NCBI GenBank assembly: GCA_033239005.1
Contig: BSQZ01000097.1
Span: 1,319,501-1,383,500 of the forward strand
Reading direction: 5' to 3'
From: Lamellibrachia satsuma
Lineage: Eukaryota > Annelida > Polychaeta > Sabellida > Siboglinidae
Length of the DNA stretch: 64,000 nt
Positions 36,129-49,616 of this stretch are shown here, in pieces; positions within the stretch are counted from its first letter, which is position 1, and every line of letters begins with the position of its first letter. The position numbers and the translations under genes are program-made. Below the pieces are notes generated by a model that worked only from the letters and a program-made list of their open reading frames with translations, made no database searches and was not told where the DNA came from.

Positions 36129-37383
36129 AAATATGTGCATTGTACATTTTAAAACACAGGACTGTGTACATTTGTAAAAATATGCACCAGCATGCGTCCC
36201 GTTCTGTGGATCTGTGTTGGCAGCGAACTGTTTTAAATGAAGCCTTTCAATAGAGAACAATCTTCAAATATATCATATTGTATTGGGCATTTCAAGTGAG
36301 ACATCATAAAAAAATTCGCTATCAAACACGAAGACCTATTGTTTTATTGTTAACACCATATCGCTTCCCCATAATAATTTTTTTTATTTTCAGAACTTAG
36401 GTTGACAATTTCCTATGAAGATACGTACCCATCCACGTCCCACCCTTTCCCACCTCCCTTATACATCAGTCCACATTCACATCCACAGTCGTCCGTACCC
36501 TTTTACGTCGGTTCTCCGTTCACACACCTCCCTTTTCCACAACCCATATACAGTCTATGAGCATAAGGTATCGTACACGTATCGACAACATGCACAAATC
36601 CGCCGTATAGACCGGCTGATGTAGATTCTTTATCAATACACACCACATAATTTAATATGCATGTTGTGTTACTGACCAGCATCCACGTCACTTAGATTAG
36701 TGAGCGTACAACATAAGATGAAAACAGTGGGAAAACTCATCTGCATAACTATAACAAAAGGGAAGTGTTTTGCGCTTGATAGAACCCCGTGGTGTTAAAA
36801 CACCAATTCATTACATATGAGTAAAGCTCATAGGTTTTTGAAAAAACTTCATACAAGTGTCCAACTGCTCACCATATCTCTTGTGACACAAGACCGCCTG
36901 TTAACTTGGAAGCACGGTTGAAACAACGTAAACTGGACCTAACTCTCGGTCTCTTTCCAGTCATATACATGCTCAGTGCCACATTCAGAACAGAGTCATC
37001 GTCTCATCTATAATTAAAATGATCTTGGTTTATCCCAAGAAATTACCAACCAACAATGTTTCCCATTTTTTTTATTCTTCCATATGTATTGCTGTGGTTC
37101 GATTTTCAAGTATATTCTTCATTGACTGGAATGGAAGTGCATATACATAAACTATTTCAAACATAGGTGTATCAAAGACAATGGACAGTGCGGTAAAAAA
37201 AATAATAACTCTATGAAACACGACGCTATTTTCGGCAAAAAACGACGCCGTTGTCAAATATTCAATTGAAGAGTAGAAATAATAGTACATGTGTCAATGT
37301 TCAGGTAGTGACAGGCCATGTGAGATGTTTCCTTCGACAAGCCCAGAAGCAAGAAGCACGGATACAATACACAATACACATGC

Positions 37384-37654
<271 letters not shown>

Positions 37655-38039
37655 AGCGGATCATCTTCCCAACTCATCACCACACTTTGTCTTCCAAATT
37701 GTCCAAGCTCATTGATATTCCTTCTGTATTACCATATTGTATAATCTAAACATAACTGCTTTTCGTTTCAATGCAATTGTTCGTTTCGTTCATCATGTGG
37801 ATTGTGTTCTATGACTTGATGCATCGTCTTTATACCACTGGTGGTGTGTTATTTTCCCACCTTTGATGTTTTGGATACAGTATTTGTTAGCCCCTCGCTA
37901 TTGACGTACGATTAAACTTCTTGCAGTAGGGCAAAGCTCATATTTGCCAATATATGGGGGTCATATCAACAACTGTTTAAAAATTGTTTTAACAACATAA
38001 TATAAGGATTAATTAGTGATCGCTTTGTTCCGAGACGAC

Positions 38040-38770
38040 CGAATTGAGTGAACGCTGCCGACCTGTTTTGTGTTGCGGCCGTCAATCAGTCTCCTATCCA
38101 CGCCCCAAATTCAAATTCAAATTGTTTCTCACATGTGTATATACGTAGAAAGGAAATATATGCTTTGTGCATGCTAAATTACAGGACCGTTTGGTTTGGT
38201 AAAATGCTTGAAAAATGCACCAGTATGTGTATCGTTCTACAATCATATCATGAAGTAGATTCCTTATAGCTACACACCACATCATTTAATATGCCTGCTA
38301 TGTTACTGACCAATATCCACGACATTTAGGCTTGTGAACATGCACAGTGAATGGAAAGGGCGGGACAACCAGTCTGCATAAATGTAATAAAAAAGGGAAG
38401 TGTTTTGCGCTTGATAGAACGGCGTGGTGCAAAAACGCATGAATAATGTCCAGCTGTTTTTAAAAAACTTCATGCCAGTGTTCAACTGTTCACCATATCT
38501 TTTGTGACACAAGACCGCCTGTTAACTTGGAAGCAATACATTAACCTCCTCCATTCTGTACGGTTATTTACTGTTGTTTTCTTACAACCTTTTTGACACT
38601 GGTGTTCTTTCCTCCATGCGACGGCTGACATTGTTGACACTGTTGAATCAACGTTAACTGGCCCTAACTCTCTGTCTCTTTCCAGCCATATATATGCTCA
38701 ATGCCACCTCTAGAACACAATCTTCGTCCCATCACATGACCTTACCATCTCAATTTGCTCGTTTTTATAT
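38040..38770 (+). repeat. block D, third left-arm copy
   Basis: Matches 32580-33080 and 36610-37040 directly and 46890-47600 inverted. Shared: ACCGCCTGTTAACTTGG at 36894 and 38513, and its complement near 47125. Confidence 0.8.
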
Positions 38771-38799
38771 ATATATATATACAAATTATTTGCAACAAC

Positions 38800-39815
38800 G
38801 ACAAATGTTGGCATGATTTTCACTCACAAATAAATACCGGTTCACATTGTAAAATAATAGTCATGCTGTACGATATATGCCTCCCCATCGTATCTTCTTC
38901 GGGGCCGCACGCAAAGGTCCGGGAGGCATTTCTCACATATGTAGATGTGTTTTAATTGTCCGTCTTCTATGCGCTTGCCAGGTCAAGATTTATAATTGAT
39001 TGTGTACTCGATCGACCAATGAGTACATATATTATTACATAAGTGTAGTCAACGCATTGTTCTTCAGATTCGAAGAGATTCTAATCGTGTAAATCAGACG
39101 GCTACGTACATAACAGCAATATAATCACTTATGATGACAATGAAAAGAAACATTAAATATATATATATATCACCGTAAACCGTAGAGAAAAATATTTAAT
39201 GTAAACATCACGTAGAATGTATATATACTCTTAACGTCTAGAAGACTTGACAAGTAATTCCTGACCGGAAATTTTTAATTATAAAGCTAAAATAGGTATG
39301 GCCCGCCGCCTGAAAATTTGGATGCCTAAAATTAGGCATCTGTACACGAATCAGTGTGAATTTTAAATAGTCTTGCGCGCCCTTTGGAAACGCTCCTCCG
39401 GTGCACTTAAGATATCAGCTTACCACATTCAGACGTCGTCACAATAGGCGCTGTGATTGCTTAAATACCCAATTCGCTTTACCATTGGTCAACTTGTTAA
39501 ACCATCCACCGTCTCAACCGCTGGACAGTGACATCTGCCAGCACTTCCTTGCCCAGTTCGTAAGTTAAACTTTTGAACTCTTGGAGCTGGCCAAATCCAG
39601 GGTTCCCAGGGCTCCCACTCAGTTTCCTAATTACGTTGACCTCCGACGTCAGAGCAATTTAGCAAATGTCAGTATTAAAGGGCGGAACATCGTGTTCAAT
39701 TAAGGGAGGACTAAAGGGGCTAAACTTTGCCATCAATCTTTATCGAAAGTTTCCTCATGAAACAATGGTTGGATTAAACATAATATACGCAAAATACAAC
39801 GACATATATTCAAGG
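38800..39815. other. 3' side of the central gene; unique sequence
   Basis: No gene recognised. The perfect 20-base inverted repeat GATGCCTAAAATTAGGCATC lies at 39321-39340. Confidence 0.45.
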
Positions 39816-39822
39816 ATACGGA

Positions 39823-39828
39823 TTTATT
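39823..39828 (-). terminator. AATAAA poly(A) signal of the Cys-rich peptide gene
   Basis: On the minus strand AATAAA lies about 90 bp downstream of the stop codon, in TGATCAATAAATCCG. Confidence 0.65.
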
Positions 39829-39918
39829 GATCAACACAACTCTTCCGAATTCTATATTTTCAACATGGCCGTTCTCAGTAATAAGCAGCCACAACCCGAA
39901 TCAGGATTTGCCGGTTGC

Positions 39919-41537
<1,619 letters not shown>

Positions 41538-41618
41538 GCTGGAAGTCGAAATGTAGTATCTTTGTGACATTCACAGAGTTTCCACGACCGAAAAACGGTG
41601 CATTCTTAATGAAGACAA

Positions 41619-41626
41619 TTTAAATA
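41619..41626 (-). promoter_or_regulatory. TATA-like box for the Cys-rich peptide gene
   Basis: TATTTAAA on the minus strand, 82 bp before the chosen ATG, which would leave a 5' UTR of roughly 50 bases. Confidence 0.4.
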
Positions 41627-41989
41627 CATGACGACAATGTCAACATCCAAAGAAAAGAAAAGTTCACATAAGCGAGATAATAACATTGCAGAAACCAGCT
41701 GTGGCATTTAATATGAGTTCACTGTTACTTGAATTTCACTTGGCGGATTTGTGTAAATTTTTGTACAATTTTTAATTCAATATGTTTTTGTGATCAGTTT
41801 CGCACAATTATGGCACACATTTTTTAGAAAACAGTTGAACTTCATCAACCGTATGTAATTAACATGTGATCTGTCATGGAGCTGTCCAGGAAATATAGAT
41901 TTGGAATAGTGTGGCGTTTACATGACATCCGCAAATAAGCAATTATTATTAGGCAGCGTGTTAAACATCATTGAACTATTACAAACATG

Positions 41990-43580
41990 CAATTATACTT
42001 ACATGGAATGAAATTCTTCAATGTCCTGTGGTCTGCGAACAGCACTGACGGCAAGAGATGATGAACAGGTAAAACGCTCTGACTTTATATAGTGAGTTCT
42101 GGCTTGTGCGTGTGTACAGCATGACACGAAGGTTACGGTGTCTTCCTTTTTATCGAAAGCAAAAGAAATATAAAATTGTTTGATGTCAATGGTAACCAGT
42201 CGTGTTGAAGCAATGTTTTTGTTTTCCAGTGCGTCATACCTGCAAGGGAGCATTTGAAAAAAAAACTTTTTTTCGTGTGATGAATCGACATTGTATCTCC
42301 TGCTGTGTTCGAGAAGTTTCTCCTATTCTCAAAAAGGTTGTTCTCACCTTTTGAAGGCGATCTTGCGCGAAGCGTGTCTTTGTGTTTTTTTATTGCATCG
42401 CAACAAGTGGTCAATGGAAAACTGGAAAAAAACGTTGTTTGAAAGCATTTTTGAGTAATATATTTTGCAGCGTATGGTTTTTAATTTCGACAATATATTT
42501 GGAAAATGCATCGCGATGTTATGTTTGAAAACACCATACGTATACCAAAGCTGTTTGTACCTTTTAGTGTAAATATCATATCAAATTTGAAGATATATAT
42601 TCTTTGTTTGTGTTGACAATGAGGAGCCAGTTCCATCGGCTGGTGTCCTGAATCATGTGCATCGGTAAGAGCTACGCGTGCATACATGCGTACCGCTCTT
42701 CGATATTGTGCGTCAGTAATAAAACTCAACCATTTCGTTGATATAAAATGTGTGGTGCATTTGTTTTGCCTGTTGCTGCGTCATATTTCACAGAGCAATG
42801 TTTCCCAACCATCTTAGTCTAACCGTCCACTTTCTCAGTTGCTACTCTTTATCATCACAAGGCTTTTTGAAGTGTGAAAATATATGTCTTTATTTACCCA
42901 ATAAGTGTGATGTGTGATTAGATATCCCTAGTTTCCGTGCACATTGGGCACTTCGCGTCGAATTTTTCTCAAGAATGGTATACTGGCTATTTATTGAGTG
43001 CCCCCAAAAAAACCAACGATAACGCTCTGGTTTTTTTTAAAAGTTTTTTGGCAGAAAAAAGAAAGGTATCCTTCTTTTAACAAGGTAATTATGTTTTAAG
43101 CATTTACAGTTTACGTTGGCTCAGCGATAACAACAACCGCTTGGAGGTAAAGAATCATTGTCAAAGAAGTTTAAAGAACACAACAGTAAATAATCTTAAA
43201 AAATTAAGGAGGTTGATTTCTTTCCAAGTGGACAGGCGTTCTTGTATCACCCGAATTCCTAACTGGTGTAAAGTATGCAGTTGAACATTGATATGACGTA
43301 CATTGACACCCGTCTCCTATGCTTTACTCTTATGTTTTACCTTGTTTTTTACTACACTGTTCTCTCAAGCATAAAGCACTTTCCTCTTGTTGAATTTTGT
43401 AGACGACTTGTCTCGCTGTTTCTACGCCGTTTTACATGTTAATTAATTACCGCTCACCAACAGAATATGCATATTAAATGATGTAGAGAACTAACGATAA
43501 CGTACCTACATCAGCCGGTCGATATACCACAATAATGCCACAACTTGGTTATTGACAGTTCGGGTACGATACGTAATACT
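41990..43580 (-). repeat. oldest, most diverged right-arm pieces of block D
   Basis: 42050-42250 resembles 48170-48370 (shared CAGTGCGTCATACCT). 42240-42330 is an inverted match to 33820-33910 (AACACA(G/A)CAGGAGA). 43090-43570 resembles 47030-47460 (AACACAACAGTAAATAA, TGCATATTAAATGATG-type). Identity is much lower than among the other copies. Confidence 0.6.
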
Positions 43581-43886
43581 CGTGTAAGAAAAGGCAGTGT
43601 TAGTTGAACCATTGTTGGTTCCTTTTCATATGTAGGACATAACCATATGTCAACATTGTCTTTACTCGCATTAGGTATGATTATTAGAACATAAATTTAG
43701 CCAGAGATATTACATATATTACACATAGATGATTATATGTAAGTTACTCGGCAGGGTTGGTAAACTAGCTCCACTGACACATGGTGTCGGGTAAGTTGAG
43801 TCACATTGAAGTGTACATTGAGTAGAAATGGGTAGGGGCTTTTTATTTGTATAATTTATGTAGGCCTTCGGCCCTGGTACGCTTTC

Positions 43887-44350
43887 CAGAGGACAGACAA
43901 CTCCGTCGAGGACTGTGCATGAATGGTACCCTTACGACAGAGGACAGACAACTCCGGCGAGGACTGTGCATGAATGGTGCCCCTACGACAGAGGACAGAC
44001 AACTCCGGCGAGGACTGTGCATGAATGGTGCCCCTACGACAGAGGACAGACAACTCCGGCGAGGACTGTGCATGAATGGTGCCCCTACGACAGAGGACAG
44101 ACAACTCCGGCGAGGACTGTGCATGAATGGTGCCCCTACGACAGAGGACAGACAACTCCGGCGAGGACTGTGCATGAATGGTGCCCCTACGACAGAGGAC
44201 AGACAACTCCGGCGAGGACTGTGCATGAATGGTACCCCTACGACAGAGGACAGACAACTCCGGCGAGGACTGTGCATGAATGGTGCCCCTACGACAGAGG
44301 ACAGACAACTCCGGCGAGGACTGTGCATGAATGGTGCCCCTACGACAGTC
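43887..44350. repeat. 51-bp minisatellite, about 9 units
   Basis: Near-identical units containing ACAGAGGACAGACAACTCCG and GAATGGTGCCCCTACG. Because 51 is divisible by three, four different frames stay open (for example VHEWCPYDRGQTTPART on the plus strand). Confidence 0.96.
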
Positions 44351-44389
44351 CCGGTAAAGGGACGAAGGTGAAGAAGAAGAATTCATCTA

Positions 44390-45455
44390 AGAAATGTACA
44401 CAATATGGGTATTACACGACGACTATGATCTTGGTAAAGGGATCGCGAATGATCTGTACACAGGGGGTGACGGCGTTGGCGAACATCCCCAGACCCAACC
44501 AAGTAAACCGACTTACCATCGCCACTGCATGTACTTCTACTGCCCCAGTAAGCGATATGCATTATAATTTACCTTTGCCATATAACCAGTGTATCCTTTA
44601 TCATATTAATTTACTTAGATATATCGGCTGCCATATGACCTTATTGGTAACATATATAACTATTCGATGTGCGAAATGGGACACATGATCGAGAGAAGAC
44701 TCATAACACTGTATTAATTTGTCCACATAACTTTGTAATATGTTGTCACAATAAAGAAGGTTTAATCGAAGTTGACATACATTATTATACATTATTATAC
44801 CGGGAAAGAGATAAATTATGTTTAAAATAATTTAGTTGAAATTCGCTATGATTTATTCGTTTGCAATATACAAACTAATGCATTACCATATACATATTAT
44901 GCACAATCATTGCCTCTTTTTTCATATCAATTAACACATGCAACAGCTGTATCATTAAAACGATATGCATTATCACATACTTATGATATATAATCAGTGT
45001 CTCCTTTATAATAGACACTGCCATAATTGCCACGGCTGCCAAATTACGTAGTTGATAAACTAATGAACCATTCGATGTGAAATACAGAAAATGCTCGTTA
45101 GAAGAACATTATAATATGATGCAGGTGCTGCATGGTGGCGATCGCTATTTTAAAACATGCTTAACTTGTTTTATCTCTATAATATATATTAAATGGTTAT
45201 GTAAGACAAAAGGTCCATAATATATACATAACAAATACACGCACGCGCACATGCACGCACACGTTTTGCATTAAAAGCACATACATAGGCCCGTTTAATG
45301 CATTTCATAGTGGTGATTGAGAAAGATGTTTCACGACATAATAATCAGTAGAAAGACACACTGTTTAGGAATAATTAAAATGATATGCAGTTGTAAAAAT
45401 ATATGTATTGAAGTTGAAGTCTGGTAAAACTATTTTAACAACCAGATCTACAATT
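44390..45455. other. AT-rich intergenic stretch, nothing recognised
   Basis: Contains paired ATTATAC repeats near 44785 and a short CGCACG run near 45240. No exon or element was recognised. Confidence 0.45.
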
Positions 45456-45462
45456 TAATATT

Positions 45463-45468
45463 TTTATT
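45463..45468 (-). terminator. AATAAA poly(A) signal, minus strand
   Basis: AATAAA 26 bp downstream of the stop codon of the gene candidate at 45494-45943. Confidence 0.5.
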
Positions 45469-45493
45469 GACATCCCAATAAATGTCAAATGCA

Positions 45494-45943
45494 CTAGGAC
45501 CTTGGTCTAGAGTCAGACTCGGCTATGCCATCTATTAAAAGTTTACGTCTTCCAATATCCGATCGATATCTCGAACTGTCTTTATCGATTTTGTAACTGT
45601 TTTCACATTTCAGTTTCTCATGGCTTCTGTCAAGCTGTAAACATATTAAAAAACAGTTCCGTAATCTGATTTTTTACTGACATTCCTAGATCTACATAAT
45701 AATATATAATATAAAAAACATTACTTCTAGAATACCATTTAGTACTCCATAATAATGTTTTCTGGTTACATTTGCGTACAATATGCTATTTCATCGAGAC
45801 AACTCTTAACGTACCTTTGCTTTAGCGTGTTTTACACTAAATTGGGTCACATCCAGTGTTTGAAACATCCTAGACATTACCTCAACTTCCTTGTGTATAA
45901 CTTTGACGAAAATCATAAAATATTTCATATTACAAGTTGTAAA
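45494..45943 (-). CDS. 3' end of an unrecognised minus-strand gene, two exons
   Basis: Two adjacent phase-0 exons: 45815-45943 (acceptor TTTCTGACCAG, donor AAAG|GTACGT) and 45494-45634 (acceptor TTTAATATGTTTACAG). Both are open in the same joined frame for 89 codons up to TAG 45494-45496. The product is charged and helix-like, with KVIHKEVEVMSRMFQTLDV in the first exon and DKDSSRYRSDIGRRKLL in the second. The intron is 180 bp with a pyrimidine-rich end, and AATAAA follows. Composition looks protein-like, unlike the repeat frames around it. I do not recognise the family. The 5' exon is unknown. A GC-richer patch at 46035-46120 could supply it but has only a weak donor. Confidence 0.42.
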
Positions 45944-46223
45944 CTGGTCAGAAATAAAATTAACATTTCATTAGTAGACATACGTGGTGTTGTATTGCTT
46001 ATATGCTTTGCGGCTATCATTTGATAACGGTTACGAAGCGAATGTCAATTCCCGTTGCTAAAAAACATGGCGACTGCCGCTGGAGCCATGTCATGGCTGC
46101 TCAAAACGAAAAGCCTAAGGTATTGTCACTGACATACACACCTACGTTATGTGACTGCTCGCTTCACCAGCTTTTCTTGGAACAGACAAACATAAGTTAT
46201 CAGCTGACATATAACATTTTTGT

Positions 46224-46224
46224 T

Positions 46225-46261
<37 letters not shown>

Positions 46262-46318
46262 GTGTGTGTCTGTCTCTCTCTCTATGTCACCCCCTCCCTC
46301 CCTCTCATTCTCTCTCTA

Positions 46319-46358
<40 letters not shown>

Positions 46359-46446
46359 CATATATATATATTTCGCTCTCTCTCTTTCTATCTATCTCTC
46401 TCTCTCACTCTCTCTCCCGATATCTCTCTATATATATCGCTCTCTA

Positions 46447-46477
<31 letters not shown>

Positions 46478-46606
46478 CACTCTCTCTATCTCTCTCTCTT
46501 CCCCACTCTCTCTCTATATATATATATATATATATCTCCCCACCCTCTCTCTCTATCTCTCTATTTCTCTCTCTTTTTATTTATCTCTCTTCCTCTCTCT
46601 CTATCT

Positions 46607-46676
<70 letters not shown>
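46224..46676. repeat. interspersed (CT)n and (TA)n microsatellite
   Basis: Alternating CT-rich and TA-rich runs ending in about 65 bp of (TA)n. Long Leu/Ser/Tyr/Ile frames here are artefacts. Confidence 0.96.
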
Positions 46677-46678
<2 letters not shown>

Positions 46679-47859
46679 ACATACATATAATAACAATGTT
46701 TGAAGAAGTTTATGTTTGTGCACCTTCATTCCAGCATGGATCATTGTAGATCGCTCGTGAAGAAGAGACTTGAATATAGAACCATTGCACTAGGCTACAC
46801 ACGGAAATCATTTGAATGGCACGATGCGTCACAAAATGGGAAACATTGTTAGCTGGTCATCGCTACAGATAAAACAAGATCATCCTAATTATAGAAAAAA
46901 GGAGCAAATTGAGATGGTAAAATCATGTGATGGGACGACGATTGTGTTCTAGAGGTGGCATTGAGCATGTACATGGCTGGAAAGAGATGTAGATTTAGTG
47001 CCAGTTAACGTTGGTTCATCAATGTGAGCCGTAGCATGGAGGAAAAGAACATCAGTGTCAAAAAGGTTGTAAGAACACAACAGTAAATAACCGTACAGAA
47101 TGGAGGAGGTCAAGGTATTGCTGCCAAGTTAACAGGCGGTCTTTTGTCACAAGAGATTTGGTGAGCAGTTGAACACTGGCATGAAGTTTTTTTTAAATCC
47201 TCTGGGCATTATTAATATGCAATGAATTGGTGTTTTTGCACAACGGGGTTCTATCAACCGCAGAACACTTCGCTTTTTGTTACATTTATGCAGACGGGTC
47301 ACCCCGCCCTTTTCACGTCACTGTGCTTGTTTACAAACCTAAATTGGTCAGTAACATATTATGCATGTTAAATAATGTGGTGCGTAGCGATAAAGAATCT
47401 ACATCATGATATCAGTTTTCCTGTTGACGATACGTGTACGATACGTTATGCACATAGATAAGATATGTTTGAAGATTGTAGAACGATACACATACTGGTG
47501 CATTTTTGAAGCATTTTTTGCAAAAGTGAAATGGTCCTGTAATTTAGCATGTACACAACACATATTGCCTTTCTACTCATATACACATGTGAGACACAAT
47601 TTGTTTCAGTAATTAATACAGATCAATGTGTTTGTTGCATTTGTTTTTCACATAAAAATAGTGTGGCTTGAAATATGAGGAAATGTTCTTTTTTATTGTA
47701 ATACGTGACACAACCGTTTTCATACATAGTCTGCTTACGTCTACATACTAAAGTAGTTTGTAACTACGTATGTCTGTATGTTTGTCTATATGTATGTTTG
47801 TATGTTTGTCTGTTGTCTGTATGTATATACATCAGGTTGTCTGGAGCTGCCATTTTGTA

Positions 47860-49080
47860 GGCGTACCAGGTTTTCCATAATGGTGATGCGAACATTGAAA
47901 CATACTGGTGGGTTTACGTCGAAAGAACCAACGTGGGCGTTTTATGTCAATTTCGTTACGCAGAAGAATAGCTCCGTGCAATTGTTAGCAACGCTTTGCC
48001 TGTTTCAACCACTGTTACGTGATCTACGTCAAACGTCCAAACGTCGAGAAATCGGCAGTTGTACGTGATTTATGGACGTGAAGTTGTCACGCCACTAGCA
48101 CAAGTTCTTGCCTCTTCTCCCGAGCACCACCTGAGAACTGCGTGTTCTAAAAAAGCTATTTATTACATATGAGCAAACAGGTCAAGCGCTCTGACGTCAT
48201 ACAGCGTGCTCTGGTTGATGTGTTCGTGCTTCATGACAGTAAACTGACGGTATCTTTCTTATACTCGAAAGAAGAAGAAATGTTTTGCTTTGTGTTATGC
48301 TATTGTGCACCAGACGTGTTAGATACAATGTTTTTGCTTGCCAGTGCGTCATACCTTCTAGGGTACCAGGAGGTCCATACTGATGGTTCGTACATTCAAA
48401 CACACTGGGGTGTCTACGTCGAAGGAACCAACATGGGCGTTTGACGTAAATTTCGTAACTCAGAATGATAACTATGTACAATTGTTAGCTACGCTATGCG
48501 TATTTTAACCACTGCTACGCGACCTACGTCAAACGTCCACCGAACGCTTCGTGAAACTGGCAGTTGTACGTGTTTTGTATTCGTGAAGTTGTCATTGCCA
48601 TTGGCACAAGTCTTTGCCTTTTCTCCCGAGCACCACCGGAAAACTTGGCTAGTTTGTAATAAAACGTATTGATGAGAATTGATGTGTTACACAAAAGCAA
48701 TTTATTACATATGTGTAAACAGGACAAACGCTGACGTCATACAGCGTGCTCTGGTTGATGTGTTCGTGCTTCATAACAGTAAACTGACGGTATATTTCTT
48801 CTACTCGAAAGAAGAACAAATGCTTTGCTTTTTGTTATGCCACTATGAACCAGACGTATTAGATACAATGTTTTTGCTTGCCTTGCCAATGCGTCATACC
48901 TTCTAGCGGGTCCATAGTGATGGTTCGTACATTCAAACGCATTGGGGTGTCTACGTCGAAGGAACCAACATGGGCGTTTGATGTGAAGTTCGTAACTCAG
49001 AATGATAGCTATGTACAATTGTTGGCAACGAGCATTTTCTCTCGTAAACCGCCGAGCAACTCTACTAGTAATGAACTGTT
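47860..49080. repeat. tandem units of about 505-535 bp
   Basis: Three diverged units starting near 47868, 48371 and 48905. Shared: TGGTGATGCGAAC/TGATGGTTCGTAC, CTACGTCGAAGGAACCAACA and GGCGTTT. Each is followed by a TGACGTCAT-bearing segment. Confidence 0.8.
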
Positions 49081-49339
49081 ACAAAAAAGGAATTTATTAC
49101 ATATCAGTAAACATAAAGGTTAAACGCTACGATGCCATATGGTTTGGTTCTGGTTTATGTTAAGGTTTCTTTCTTCTACTCGATAGAAGAAGACATGTTG
49201 TGCTTTATATTGTAATATTGTGAACCAGGCGTGTTAAATACAATGTTTTTGTTGGCCAGTGCGTCATTCCTTATAGGATAACTATATTTGAAGAAATGTA
49301 TCGTCTGACACGCCGTTTGGGGTGTTTTGTGTTGTGTAT

Positions 49340-49346
49340 ATGTGCG

Positions 49347-49390
<44 letters not shown>

Positions 49391-49405
49391 TGTGTGTGTG
49401 TGTGT
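49340..49405. repeat. (GT)n/(GTGC)n tract
   Basis: GTGTGTG followed by GTGCGTGC repeats and GT again. Confidence 0.95.
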
Positions 49406-49590
49406 TATTGCATGTGCATGCTGGTGCATATTTCAAGTATTTTTTTTACAAAATTACACGGTCCTGTAATAAAAAATGTACAAAGGACATATTTCCTTTC
49501 TACATATATGCATACGTGATACACCATTTGTTTCAGTAATGAATGCGTGAAATTTTTACTGCCATTGGCAAAAACTCTTGCATTTTCTAG

Positions 49591-49616
49591 GGTGCACCGC
49601 CGGGCAACCCGGCTAG
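49591..49616 (+). other. CTAG plus GC-rich hairpin motif, copy 3
   Basis: GGTGCACC, then the perfect hairpin GCCGGGCAACCCGGC (49599-49613), whose last C begins CTAG followed by T. Confidence 0.75.

Larger units (their letters stand above)
34665..37290 (+). repeat. blocks C and D, second left-arm copy
   Basis: Direct duplicate of 30920-33200. It differs by a 54-bp array (35345-35540), a 39-bp triplication (36011-36128) and many substitutions, so the duplication is not recent. Confidence 0.8.

Noticed and set aside
46003..46749. 248-codon plus-strand open frame
   Set aside because: Almost all of it is CT/TA microsatellite. Only the first few dozen codons are normal sequence.
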